Source: Hippopus hippopus (Eukaryota; Mollusca; Bivalvia; Cardiida; Cardiidae). Taken from it: a stretch of DNA of 64,000 bases. The notes below the pieces were generated by a model, which saw only the letters and a list, made by a program, of their open reading frames with translations, was not told where the DNA came from and searched no databases. This document shows, one piece after another, positions 53,891 through 63,885 of this stretch (position 1 is its first letter; each line of letters opens with the position of its first letter). The stretch covers positions 13,207,194 through 13,271,193 of the forward strand of contig OX328102.1 of assembly GCA_946811185.2 (NCBI GenBank), written 5' to 3'. Both the position numbers and the translations under genes were made by a program.

Positions 53891-54049
53891 CTCAGTACTA
53901 TACTTTAATTTGCCTACATGTATATTCAGTTCTTTTTTTCAGATACTTTGGTTGACGTTGGTCAAATCTAAAATTGACTATATGACTAGAACTTTTTCAC
54001 TTGAATACACTGACTCTTGTCCAGGGTCTACATTACCCACAAAGCCGAA

Positions 54050-54055
54050 TTTATT
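54050..54055 (-). terminator. possible poly(A) signal AATAAA
   Basis: AATAAA on the minus strand about 140 bases beyond the stop codon of the exon at 54,192-54,632. Confidence 0.35.
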
Positions 54056-54191
54056 ACGTTACATACATAATACTATACATGTAATTCTATACAATGACCT
54101 TTAGAAGTTCCATTGCAGATCTTTCTGGTATTTTTAACAATAGTTCTCATAATTTGTTATACTGTGTATGAATATCAGGATAAGTAATTAT

Positions 54192-54632
54192 CTAATTACA
54201 TGGTAAAACAGTACCCCTGCCTTCTTCATCCTTTTCTGGCCAAGGGGAGAAGCCTGGAATAGGATCTCCAGTGACCTCAGCAAAAACATGACCATCCTCC
54301 ATTACTGATCTAAAATACCCAGCTAGTAATCGTGGAGCATGGCCTATTGGCAAACCAGCAACATCTTCAAGCTTTAACTGGCGCTTCTCATCAGTTATTG
54401 AACGATGTATGTTATCGGGAATGTAATTTAGTGGTGGTAACCACACCAAACAAGCATAAATGTCATTGATATTAGTGTATTCAGGTTCAACATGTAAACG
54501 GGTAGAGGTCGTAGTAAAGGTTGGTGTAATCTGAAATGCATGATATCCCTTTATGACAGAGTTTCTTAAATTCAAGGCATTTTCACTTAGTTTGTCCAAG
54601 ACCTCTGCTGAGACAGTGCCACCTTCATGCTC
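54192..54632 (-). CDS. terminal exon of a host gene, HIRAN-like C-terminus
   Basis: The minus strand has a good 3' splice site (TTATTTACTTTTAG, exon from 54,632), followed by 146 codons and TAG. It starts EHEGGTVSAEVLDKLSENAL; the end, LPIGHAPRLLAGYFRSVMED then HVFAEVTG ... GTVLPC, has the layout of HIRAN-type domains (VGHxPR...F.....EVTG...G..VPC), which bind DNA ends or are attached to nuclease/helicase proteins. That likeness is by eye only. An AATAAA lies 140 bases downstream. Probable upstream exons on the same strand are 56,153-56,289, 56,643-58,033 (split) and 60,781-60,852. The phase does not join directly to 56,153, so at least one exon between is unseen or the models are off. Confidence 0.55.
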   Translation of the reverse strand, partial: EHEGGTVSAEVLDKLSENALNLRNSVIKGYHAFQITPTFTTTSTRLHVEPEYTNINDIYACLVWLPPLNYIPDNIHRSITDEKRQLKLEDVAGLPIGHAPRLLAGYFRSVMEDGHVFAEVTGDPIPGFSPWPEKDEEGRGTVLPCN

Positions 54633-54999
54633 CTAAAAGTAAATAAGAGCGACTATTTGATATCTGTTACAGAACTGATTGCGGTCTTTGTGACTGATGT
54701 AGACTCGGCTCAGTCAGCATGGAAAGATGATGGTTGGTCCTGGGTCTGTGCTATAAAAGTTCATATGATACACCATTTTTTTTTATTATCTGGAGCTATG
54801 TTAAAATCATTTTTCATCCTGAAATCTCATTGTTCTCAATATGTATTTCAACAAACAGCTATATGGCATTTTTGCTATATTAATAATAGATAAAGTATTG
54901 AAAGTGTTGTGGGTTATAATATCGAATAAAAAATATGATAACAAATAAATGTTTTGTTCACTCATGCTCTGTAAAACACATCTTGATGCATCAACATGA

Positions 55000-55166
55000 T
55001 AGAACAATTGAAAACATTGTGGCAAAATGAGAATGAGAATGTTCCCCTTTTTTCACAATGTTTACATGGCTAAACACCAGTCAACAATTGGTTTTCATAT
55101 AGTATTAAATTTCTATGATATGGATTTTCTAAATCTAGGACAAATTAGGTATCAAGGAAAGGGTTA
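55000..55166 (+). mobile_element. MITE family 'TTTACCA', degraded copy
   Basis: TTGAAAACATTGTGGCAAAA, a centre reduced to GAGAATGAGAATG, TTTTTTCACAATGTTTACAT, ending GGAAAGGGTTAATC. It would lie in the last intron of the inferred gene. Confidence 0.5.
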
Positions 55167-56152
55167 ATCAGCTTTTCATTGAGTACATAATTTTGAGACG
55201 GCCCCCATATGATGCGCATGGTTGATCCGTTATTGGTTAGATCGGGTTATGTCTTTTTATTAATGGTGCGCAAATAAATGATTGATACGGATAAATGAAT
55301 ATATTGATCAAAAGACTATACATTTATGCTTCTAATCTTGCCAAGTTTTAACTTTATGTCTCCTCTTTTATTTGCTTTTTTCCCGCTGATCTTCCTACTT
55401 TCACTTTCAAAACGAAGGAATCTTCTGACTGAATAGACGCTTGGGTTTCGTTTCGATGATCCGAATAAATAAATCGGGCACTAAAACAAGCCAGACTTTT
55501 TTGTAGTTTTTCAGGAGTGGTTCGTGTTAATGACTACAATCTTTTGTTTTGTCTTCCTTACCTTTAAATTGGAACACTACTCAACGAAATTTATAGTGAC
55601 CCGCTATTGGTCATGATCCGCTAATGGCCAGTTGACTGTAAAAAAATTTCGTTTAAGAAATTTCTCGTAGTTGCATTAACTACACTTTTACACACCGGCT
55701 TCACTTCAAAAATAGGGTAGTGTGAAATAGAAGCGGATTGATTTAACTCATAATACGTAAGTTTTTTACAACCAAGTCTTTAAAATCGGTTCAATATTGA
55801 TTTGTCTTGTTACCGGTATAAGTTTTATTGGGCTTTTTTTTTAGTTAAGTGTCCAAATTTGTCGCTCAAACAGCGAGAAAATTCGATGTCGGATTTTGCT
55901 AAATAAACCTATGAAAGAACCGATAAGGCCCTACGTACACGATGAATGTCAAAATGTAAGATAACGTACGTAGTGTCTTATAAATAGGACTAAGTGCATG
56001 TATGTGTTTATTTGAAATAAACGTATCTAAATATCCAAGCTGTTTAGACATTACATGAGACAGCATCATTTTTTTAAAGAATGTGAATGCATGACAGAGA
56101 AACATTCTATACACTGAATAAAGCAGTAAGACAGAAATGTCATGTAATTTAC

Positions 56153-56289
56153 CTGCCTGTGAGATCTGAAATTTCCGCAAGGACTTGTTTTGTTTTCTTT
56201 GGTTCCTCTGAGAATAATCTAGGCTTTGGTGGTGGTCGTTTTGGTGTACTCTTGACCACAGGGACTCGATCCAGTAATTTTTTTGGTAT
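56153..56289 (-). CDS. inferred internal exon (basic, proline-rich linker)
   Basis: The minus strand reads a splice acceptor TATATTTACTTACAAG, then 45 codons (IPKKLLDRVPVVKSTPKRPP, then PKPRLFSEEPKKTKQVLAEI, then SDLTG) and AG before a donor GTAAAT. The composition is protein-like and biased at third positions. The acceptor falls right at the edge of the 350-bp repeat 56,292-56,641. The frame joins in phase to the open stretch on the far side of that repeat. Confidence 0.45.
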
Positions 56290-56291
56290 CT

Positions 56292-56641
56292 TGTAAGTAA
56301 ATATAGACAAGGGGTCGAATATGACCGAAGGGCAGATATTACCCGGTTCGAATTTAGGGCCAATTACAAAGTCAATTTCGATTCAATTTTGTCATGAAAT
56401 GTACCAAATCACAGCTAAATGAATACGTTCGTCGATGATGCTACAGATTATAACCATAATCAATCCGTTTACCGAACACAGATCGAGATATCGAGCAAAT
56501 TAGGGTCAATTTCGCAGGTCGGACACAACCGTGCAACTGGGACACCACTCTTCTTTCAGGGCTAAATGCCACTTCTCAGCCATTGACGGCCGGTTTTCCT
56601 ACCACGCATCGATTAAAAACATGTTAATAAATAACTTACAG
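56292..56641 (-). repeat. 350-bp repeat with splice-site-like ends (copy 1)
   Basis: On the minus strand it begins CTGTAAGTTATTTATTAACA and ends TATATTTACTTACA followed by AG. Its termini thus look like GT...AG intron borders and are themselves inverted (TGTAAGT / ACTTACA). Nearly identical, inverted copy at 61,294-61,642. No coding potential. Confidence 0.75.
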
Positions 56642-56642
56642 C

Positions 56643-56690
56643 CAATAAATTTCTGTTTCCTCCGAAGTCAACAGCGTTTTCAGGTTTATA
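56643..56690 (-). CDS. inferred exon remnant, cut by the mariner insertion
   Basis: Between the mariner edge and the 350-bp repeat the minus strand is open (YKPENAVDFGGNRNLLA), ending exactly at the repeat's GTAAGT. The few 5' bases of the exon lie beyond the transposon (58,030-58,033). Joins in phase 0 with 56,289 and phase 1 with 60,781. Confidence 0.35.
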
Positions 56691-58029
56691 CGAGGGTTGT
56701 TCGACATGTAATGTGTATTGTACGATATCTCAAAAGCATTCGACTCAAATAGTGAAATGAACATTACATCCCTTCAAAGTATTCTCCGCGGTTTGAAATA
56801 CATAATTTCAATCTCTGAATCCATTTCTGAAATGCGTCACGGTACGCTGATTTAGGTAGACCTCTGAGGCACTGACTGATGGCTGAGCCAAGGGCTTGTC
56901 GGGACTTGTAACGACGACCAGATAAGAACTTTTTAAGTTCTGGAAAAAGGAAAAAGTCGCATGGGGCTAGATCTGGAGAGTATGGTGGATATGGCAAGAC
57001 GGTAACCTTCTCCGACTTCAAAAATTGCTTCACAAGCTCAGATGTATGTGATGGAGCATTATCATGCAGTAGACGAACATGTCTAAATCCTGACACAGGG
57101 CGTCGTTTAAGATAATATTTCTTGACCTTTTTTAGTATAACATCTCGGTAATACCGACCTGTAACACTTTTGCCCTTCGGCACCGGAATTTGTACGGCTA
57201 TACCATCACATGAGAAGAATATGCAATAAAGAACCTTCTTTGTGCTTGTGCTTCTTTTGGCAACTACAGGCCTTCTACCGTGTTTAGTTAGCCTATTTTG
57301 TTTCCAATTTTTCTTACTGGTTCGAAATTGTGAACCCATGTTTTGTTACCAGTAACAATGTTTGCAAATTGTCTTTCATTGAATTTGGAAAACATTTTGA
57401 GCAATTGCTTAGAGGTTTGTACTCGTACCCGTTTTTTGGTCATCTGTCAATATATGCGGTATCCATCTGGCAGAAATCTTTCGTACTTTCAAAATATGCT
57501 TCAAAATGAAATGCACCCGCGATAGCGATATGCCAACAGCGTTGGCAATATCACGAATCGTCTATCTGCCATCACTTCCGATTATTTCCCTGACTTTTGA
57601 AACATTTGCCTTGCCTGTTAAAGTCACAGGTCGGCCAGATTTTGCTGCATCTTTGACGGACTCTGTGCCAGTCAGAAATTTCTTTCTCCAACTACGAACT
57701 GTCTCATAAGATACCTTATCAGACCCATAAACTTCCCCCAATTCAGTAAAAATCTGCATTACCGAATGACCGAGTTTTGTGCGAACTTTTATATAAGCTC
57801 TAATTTCTTCAATATTCTTAATCCGTTTCCCAACCATTTTTACAACAGTGGTCAACGACTAGCTCTATTGAAATGACTATAAGTTTAAAACTGTGTGGAG
57901 CTGAAGGCTCGTATTTATACCGTTGGAAAGGTATTGAATAGAGCTATTCAAGCATATCATCATCCACGAAATCGTGCAAAGCGTTATCGCGCTGTGGTAC
58001 AATACATATTACATATCGAACAGCCCTCG
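56691..58029 (-). mobile_element. complete mariner (D34D) transposon, inactive
   Basis: 1,339 bp with TIRs of about 34 bp (CGAGGGTTGTTCGACATGTA at the left; inverse of CGAGGGCTGTTCGATATGTA at the right) and TA on each side (56,689-56,690 and 58,030-58,031). It carries a decayed transposase gene on the minus strand. Confidence 0.93.
56764..57837 (-). pseudogene. mariner transposase, broken
   Basis: Start ATG probably 57,837 (MVGKRIKNIEEIRAYIKVRT); the in-frame TTG upstream is not a start. The N-terminal helix-turn-helix part (YETVRSWRKKFLTG, GRPVTLT) runs to a stop at 57,562. Homology continues over about 220 bases with one nonsense and probably two frameshifts. The C-terminal catalytic part is open from 57,339: HDNAPSHTS and YSPDLAPCDFFLFPELK, with exactly 34 residues between the two Asp (mariner D34D), ending FEGM near 56,764. 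The place of the first catalytic Asp reads TGNKTW (family TGDExW), so that Asp is Asn. Cut-and-paste transposase, clearly dead. Confidence 0.9.
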
Positions 58030-60047
58030 TAATCTTTCAAATCGAAACCGATGCCATTTTATGGTGGCATATTTCTGCCGCGAGATACGAGATAGCTATC
58101 ATGATAACTTAAGAGAAGTATCGTGATAAAACAAAAATTTTCATGATAAAAATATCGCGATAATTCTAACTCTTATCATGATTTTTTCTGCTTTCGTGCC
58201 TACAACTGACATTCATGGTACCTATAATTAGATACGGTTTCGGAACACCTTCGTCTACAACCTTATGAATTCTCCTTTTCCATGGATGGTTTTAAAGTTG
58301 TTCGTAGGAGGCATTTCGAGTCGTCTTTGTGACGACCTGTGTTTACAGACCTGTGTTCATTTCGAGTATTGTCAAAATTTACCAATTAAGGTACAAAAAA
58401 AATTGTTAATGATTCGAAATTTTACTTACTGCAATCTTATTAAAGAGTAACTCCAGACCAAAATTTTCATTTCCAAATCGGATAAAACTATACTAGTGTA
58501 TGTTAACAAATTTTTTTTTTTAGCGTTCTGTGATGCTTACTTCACGAGATATAGAGGGGTAAACTTCGGATTTTCACCTGTCTGACAGTCGCTAATTGAA
58601 AAAATCGTGACTTCCGGCAGTTTGCCGTGACGTTACAAGTGTCACGGAGAAGATATGGTCGCTATATATGAACTAACGCAGAAAACTGAAAAAACTGCAT
58701 GAAATTCGTAAAGATATAAATCGCTTTATCACGTTTAAATCACTTGTGCACTGCAGAATTTTCACCTCTATCGCTCTTACATCTTACTACAATCATAGGA
58801 AAGAAATTTTTGAATGAATTAGCCTACTGGAGATAGTACTTATGAAAAGGAAAAGTTATTCTTCTGGTGGGAAACAAAACTATTTTGAAATTTATTTTTT
58901 GAAGTTATTTCATTTATACCACTGCGTAATCAACGAATTTTAATAGATAAAAATAAAAAAGAAATAATAACTCAAGATAGTTGAAACATGCCAAAATTCT
59001 CTTCTACTAGGTGATAGAAGGAAGAAGGAACGTTGCAATGTGTAAAGTAAGTCATTCGAGTACAGTTCTAAGGCTGTTTCTACCAAATATAAGACACCGT
59101 CGATCATTGAACGGTCTACAAATCCTGCGCAGTCTGATCTTGATCTACACCATCAGAGTCAGCATTTTACATGTCTCCTTCAGCTTGGGAAGAATTAAAA
59201 GCCTTAATCTACCTCAGAAATCGTATCCTCTCTTTAACATTCACGAACAATGTCAAATCCAGCACACATCCTGAATTTGCTATTAAAGTTAAATTCATTT
59301 TTTATTTTTTCACTTGATCTTCATTTATTTTCCTACGTGTTTTTTTTCACAATTTCAAATTTGTTTCTTTCATCAACAACAACGTTAAAAGATTGTCTGA
59401 ATTGCCTCTTGCCTTCCTGCCTTCCTGCCCTCCATATCATGCAGTAAACGTTTTTGATCGTCTGTAAAATACAGAGTCAGTCCATTTCCTACATACTGAG
59501 ACATGTAAGGCGTAAAATTTAAGTGGAAATACCAACGTGGACAAAAATTATTTAACTCTCTTCTTCCGTATTTCTCGCTGTAATCATGTACAAGATAACA
59601 GATGCAGATTGCTGACCATAAAAATGCGGCGTAAATTAAAAATTTATAACTGCATACAAACTTTACACAAGATTTTAGTGCGCCAACTTTTTATTTTGCG
59701 AAAAGAATTGTGTGTTCCATCAATGCAAAGGGTTAATTCGGCGCCTCTTTGATGTTGGTATCGCACCGTGGTGGTCTCACATATTTTTTTTGCCCAGCTT
59801 GCAGCTGGGGGTTAACAAGCACTTGTCCTAAAGATGTCATGTACAAAGTTACTCTTTTGTTTTCACGACCGTATTGAGCCCTTTTTCTTATAAAATGTCA
59901 ATGGAATTTGGAATTTTACACAGGTTAAATGGGTAAGTCTAACGTCATAGCTTTTGTATTTTCCTCATTCATACGATCTTAAATAAAAAAAAAAAAGAAA
60001 AAATTCCATAATCTGCTTGTCGAATTTCTATTCTAACTACCCTCCAA

Positions 60048-60078
60048 CTCTCTCTCTCTCTCTCTCGCGCGCGCGCGT
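60048..60078. repeat. CT/GC microsatellite
   Basis: (CT)n joined to (CG)n. Confidence 0.85.
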
Positions 60079-60149
60079 ATGAAAGAGATGGATAATCAAC
60101 AGTGAATTCACCATTGATTTCTTGTCTCATTTAAATTTCTGTGGGGCCC

Positions 60150-60290
60150 CAAGGCTGCTGAGCGCGACTCAGTGACCTTTTCCGAACAGTGTATATTAAG
60201 ATCAGACTGCACAGAGCGTGCAATCTGATCTTATGTACAGTGTCCAATACGGAGATATGTATTTTTGTATCTCCAAAAACTAGCACTATT
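60150..60290 (+). mobile_element. palindromic MITE ('GACAGTGTAGATC' family)
   Basis: GGCTGCTGAGCGCGACTCAG, AACAGTGTATATTAAGATCA, GACTGCACAGAGCGTGCAAT, CTGATCTTATGTACAGTGTC, tail ATCTCCAAAAACTAGCAC. Confidence 0.7.
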
Positions 60291-60780
60291 CGAAATTTTG
60301 CAATCGGCATGAAAGTTTATTTAACCTGTTGAGGATTAATGGTAAATCTGATATTAAGCCACATCATTCGGTTCAGACAGACAGCAGACTGGCAGATTTC
60401 ACAAACTCGCACAGGTGTGCAACTACATTTTCGCTTATAACATTGAAATACGGTTTTCAATTTCAAGATTGTTTTCATTAAAGGATTCATATATCCAAAA
60501 TGAGATTTTGGCTGTAGTTGCCCTTTAAGTTAAAACTACCGAGTTCATCCAAATCATGCATTTTCTATTTATAGATATCACAATAGTTTTATCTCGCATG
60601 TCAGCTTCGAGCACGGTTGAGAAATTTTGCGATAAAATATTAGTTTATCGTGATACTTTTATCTGGAAACTTTTCACTTTTTTGATAAGATTTCCAGGAA
60701 ACTTTTAATTTATCGCGATAGTTTACTAAAATTATCATGATAGCTATCTCGTATCTCGTGGCAGAAATATGCCACCATAC

Positions 60781-60852
60781 CATTTAGACAAGCTTTCATC
60801 TGTATGTCAGGGAAGATTTCATTGGTCGGCGTTGCTGGTTCTCTGCCCTCCA
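60781..60852 (-). CDS. inferred short exon upstream of the TIR element
   Basis: Minus-strand acceptor CATGATTAG, then TG plus 23 codons (EGREPATPTNEIFPDIQMKA, then CLN) plus G, then donor GTATGG. The donor GTA is shared with the TA target site of the 58,062-60,777 element. Phase 1 fits the start of the next inferred exon at 58,033. Short, so chance is possible. Confidence 0.3.
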
Positions 60853-61293
60853 CTAATCATGAATTACAAATCCGGTACCTTTACAATAGAACAAAAATGG
60901 GCAACAGGGCTGAAAACTGAAAACTGAAAGTAGATTTCTTTAATTTTCATCGAAGACATTTACTTCAGCGTACACAATGGTTTTGAATAAGAATCAACAA
61001 TTTGCATTAAATATTGCTAAAAAGGGGCATAATTTGCTATTGATGGGCCCAGCTAACAAGCATTTTCGGATTTCTATGATTAAAAGTCAATACTCGCGGT
61101 AAATGTCATCATAACTTGAATCCCGCGTCGTACTTGTAGTAAGACTGACCCGGGTCCAGTATCAACCAATCAAATTCCGTTTTACAAAAGCGTCGTTTCG
61201 GTCAAGTATGGCGTTAATTGGAAATTCGCTGCGATAAAGTAATAAATAATTGGTTTTGTTCCCTGGTTGATCAATATGGAAAGAAATAGTCGT

Positions 61294-61642
61294 CTGTAAG
61301 TTATTTATTAACATGTTTTTAATCGATGCGTGGTAGGAAAACCGGCTGTCAATGGCTGAGATGTGGCATTTAGCCCTGAAAGAAGAGTGGTGTCCCAGTT
61401 GCACGGTTGTGTCCGACCTGCGAAATTGACCCTAATTTGCTCGATATCTCGATCTGTGTTCGGTAAACGGATTGATTATGGTTATAATCTGTAGCATCAT
61501 CGACGAACGTATTCATTTAGCTGTGATTTGGTACATTTCATGACAAAATTGAATCGAAACTGACTGTAATTGGGCCTAAATTCGAACCCGGTAATATCTG
61601 CCCTTCGGTCATGTTCGACCCCTTGTCTATATTTACTTACAA
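61294..61642 (+). repeat. 350-bp repeat with splice-site-like ends (copy 2)
   Basis: Plus strand begins CTGTAAGTTATTTATTAACA and ends CTATATTTACTTACAA. Inverted relative to 56,292-56,641, with only scattered differences. Confidence 0.75.
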
Positions 61643-61919
61643 CATAGCCAACTTTCACGGACATGCCTTATCAGCAGTCTCGCATACCAAGAAATCGATG
61701 AAAATAATCGATATCATACGTAAAGGTTCGGGAGTTTCCGGAGTTTGACGAACTTAAACTGTGTATACTAGTAATCGATATTCGATATCCCGCAGCTATA
61801 AAAGATAAGAGAATCGTAACATTACGTCACAGTAGCCTGCTTCAAATTTACAATCCTTGCCTAGACTGTATATCTGCCCGGGCGTTTTTTTTTTTCGGAT
61901 TTCAATCCAAACCCTTTGT

Positions 61920-62340
61920 CTGCTAAAAGGACAGTGTAGCCCTTGAAGATCAATACCAGGCTGCACAGAATCTGCACCCATATCAGACTGCTCACAATAT
62001 TAGTCATCAGTTACAGCAAGATTTTTCTTAGGAAAAGACCACTGAAATTGTTATATTTGAGCTTTGTTTGTCGGTTTGTAATGAACTCATTCCTCAGTTT
62101 AAGGGTTAAGTTCGGATTCTCTGAAACATTAACTGATCCCTGCTGTTCGGTCTTTAAACTGCTCTTTGCGACTAAGTGCACTTTTTGCTGACAATGTAGA
62201 CCAGTAATTAATAAACTGCAAAAAAAAAAAAGTAGTCTGATCTTGAAATCTAATCCGTCCAAATGCACTTTTCCTGACAGTGTAGAATAATAACAGGCTG
62301 CAAAAAACAAGTAGTCTGATCTTGGTCCTAATCGATTCTA
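61920..62340. mobile_element. degraded palindromic MITE arms
   Basis: GGACAGTGTAGCCCTTGAAG and CAGGCTGCACAGAATCTGCA at 61,930-61,980; then two direct partial units (TGACAATGTAGACCAGTAAT, AGTAGTCTGATCTTG at 62,190-62,245; TGACAGTGTAGAATAATAAC, AGTAGTCTGATCTTGG at 62,273-62,325). Confidence 0.45.
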
Positions 62341-62446
62341 TACGTCGATTTCTTTTTTTTTTTTCTTATTAAAAAAATCCTTGCTATCGCAATATGAACA
62401 GGTTGCTTAATACAGCAGAAATTCCGGCGTTCTGGGAGTACCGGTT

Positions 62447-62678
62447 TAACACTCAAGTATTCATACACTCCCGAGTCTAACGGACCTGAAAGAAAAGCCT
62501 TTTGAAAACTTTGTTGGAAAGGGAGAAAATTCTTGTAACCAGAATTTTTTCCTGTTCCCACAATGTTTTCTACTTTTTCAAAGACAGCCATTATCATTTT
62601 AGTTGTATTTAAGTTGTTGTCTGCAAATGCTTTTAATTTGGTTGAGTCCAAAATTTCGTCATTTGGTAACGAGTTTAA
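62447..62678 (+). mobile_element. MITE family 'TTTACCA', full copy
   Basis: TAACACTCAAGTATTCATAC, GAAAGAAAAGCCTTTTGAAA, palindrome AAATTCTTGTAACCAGAATT, TTTCCTGTTCCCACAATGTT, ending ATTTGGTAACGAGTTTA. Confidence 0.65.
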
Positions 62679-62732
62679 CTTATGATGGGAAAATGTGCTA
62701 TATGCCGTTAAATTAGTTAGCAAATAAATCCA

Positions 62733-62920
62733 TGGTTTTACGACCCTGAGAAAGAAGGCTTTTGAAGACACACGGAAAGGTGATCGACAAGTTGTCATGT
62801 TCTCACAATGTTTTCTACCCTTTCAAAAGCAAGTTTCATTATGTGCCACATTTGTCGTCTGCAAATGCTTTCAACTTGAAAAAAAAAAACTTAGAATTTT
62901 GTCGTTTAGTATGTAGCTAA
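62733..62920 (+). mobile_element. MITE family 'TTTACCA', partial copy
   Basis: GGTTTTACGACCCTGAGAAA, a shortened centre, GTTCTCACAATGTTTTCTAC, GTCGTCTGCAAATGCTTTC, TTAGAATTTTGTCGTTTAG. Confidence 0.55.
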
Positions 62921-62929
62921 AGGTTATAT

Positions 62930-63660
62930 CTTGATGGCGTAATTAGTCAGATTTTGAAAATTATAATATGTGTGTGTGGTTTGATCGTTTTGATTTGTAT
63001 AATTTCCACTTCCTACGATTGAAAAAATAAAAAAGTGGAGTAGAAGGAGAAATAAAACTGATTTATAGCACATACATTAATTCTAAATACTTCTCAGAAC
63101 CGATAGAGTAAAAGTATATTGAAAAGTTGCAGATTCAGCATATAAGAAAGCATCCATTTAAAGTTGGTTTTGATCGAAAAAAATGGAGAAAATGTTTTGT
63201 TCCGAATACTCCATAGACTGTTTGGCGCTGATTTCTATTTGGTAACGCTTTTGTTTAATGAGCGATGTCGCCTTTTCTGACAATGTCTACTACTATCAAT
63301 AGTTCTATCAAGATGTTTCCAGTTTAAGAGAGTCTAAAAGTTGCATACTCCTTTTTAGGAACAACTTAGGTCTTTCTATGCACTGAACTATATTTTGATA
63401 CATAAAGATGGATACAACCTTTTTGCGGTTATGCTTTATGCAGGTTGCGTCGTTTTAAATACGGAAGAATCAACAATTAGCCCCTCACTGTTTAGGCTAT
63501 TTCTTACCAATGAACAATTAATGTATAAAGTTGTTAAAAGGGGAACACTTGAAAGAAGGGAGCAACTGTTTGATTGATTTAAAAAAAAAAAAAGAAACGT
63601 TGTTTGGAAAAGTTACAGATCAACTGTATGGTCGTCAGAAGTCGTATTTTGTAGGTTAAA
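62930..63660. other. no recognisable feature
   Basis: AT-rich DNA; the open frame at 63,395-63,577 has no recognisable motif. Confidence 0.35.
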
Positions 63661-63666
63661 TTTGTC

Positions 63667-63885
63667 ATTTAACCCTTCACCAAACGACAGAATTTTAGAC
63701 TTGTCTAAATTTAGGATATTTTCTTAAGACAAATAAAAGTTGACTCAAACGAAGAAAGTTGTCTAAAAGGATCAAACTCAGTGTGAGAAAAGGAGTAAAT
63801 ACAACAACTTTTTACAATTTGTTATCAAAAGCTTTCTACAACAGGATCGTTAAATCTCGGGACTGTGTCGTACAGGGTTAAGTAT
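63667..63885 (-). mobile_element. MITE family 'TTTACCA', copy
   Basis: TTTAACCCTTCACCAAACGA, CAGAATTTTAGACTTGTCTA, GTGAGAAAAGGAGTAAATAC, the AATTTGTTATCAAAAGC end, GTACAGGGTTAAG. Both outer ends are present; the centre is eroded. Confidence 0.6.

Larger units (their letters stand above)
58440..60528. mobile_element. TTAA-flanked TIR element nested in the former
   Basis: TTAAAGAGTAACTCCAGACC, AAAATTTTCATTT at the left; inverse of TTAAAGGGCAACTACAGCCA, AAATCTCATTTTGG at the right. 2.1 kb; no transposase frame seen. It holds a (CT)n(GC)n microsatellite (60,048-60,078), a palindromic MITE (60,150-60,290) and a MITE arm at 59,120-59,160. The end sequence resembles that of 23,451-24,478. Confidence 0.75.
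58062..60777. mobile_element. long-TIR element 'TGGTGGCATATTTCTGCC', full but interrupted
   Basis: TGGTGGCATATTTCTGCCGC at the left and its inverse GGCAGAAATATGCCACCA at the right, TA on both sides. Without the insertion 58,440-60,528 it would match the 634-bp copy at 20,851-21,484 closely. On the minus strand, its right edge touches a splice donor of the inferred gene. Confidence 0.85.

Noticed and set aside
54600..54632. Start codon of the 54,192 frame at 54,599
   Set aside because: It is a TTG within an exon; the frame continues to a splice acceptor at 54,633, so this is an internal or terminal exon.
55899..56363. 154-codon minus frame
   Set aside because: It runs across the inferred exon in a different, less protein-like frame and into intron and repeat.
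56292..61642. Inverted 350-bp repeats as ends of one large transposon such as a Polinton
   Set aside because: The interval holds only other complete elements and exon-like pieces, with no polymerase, integrase or capsid genes; each copy has its own inverted termini.
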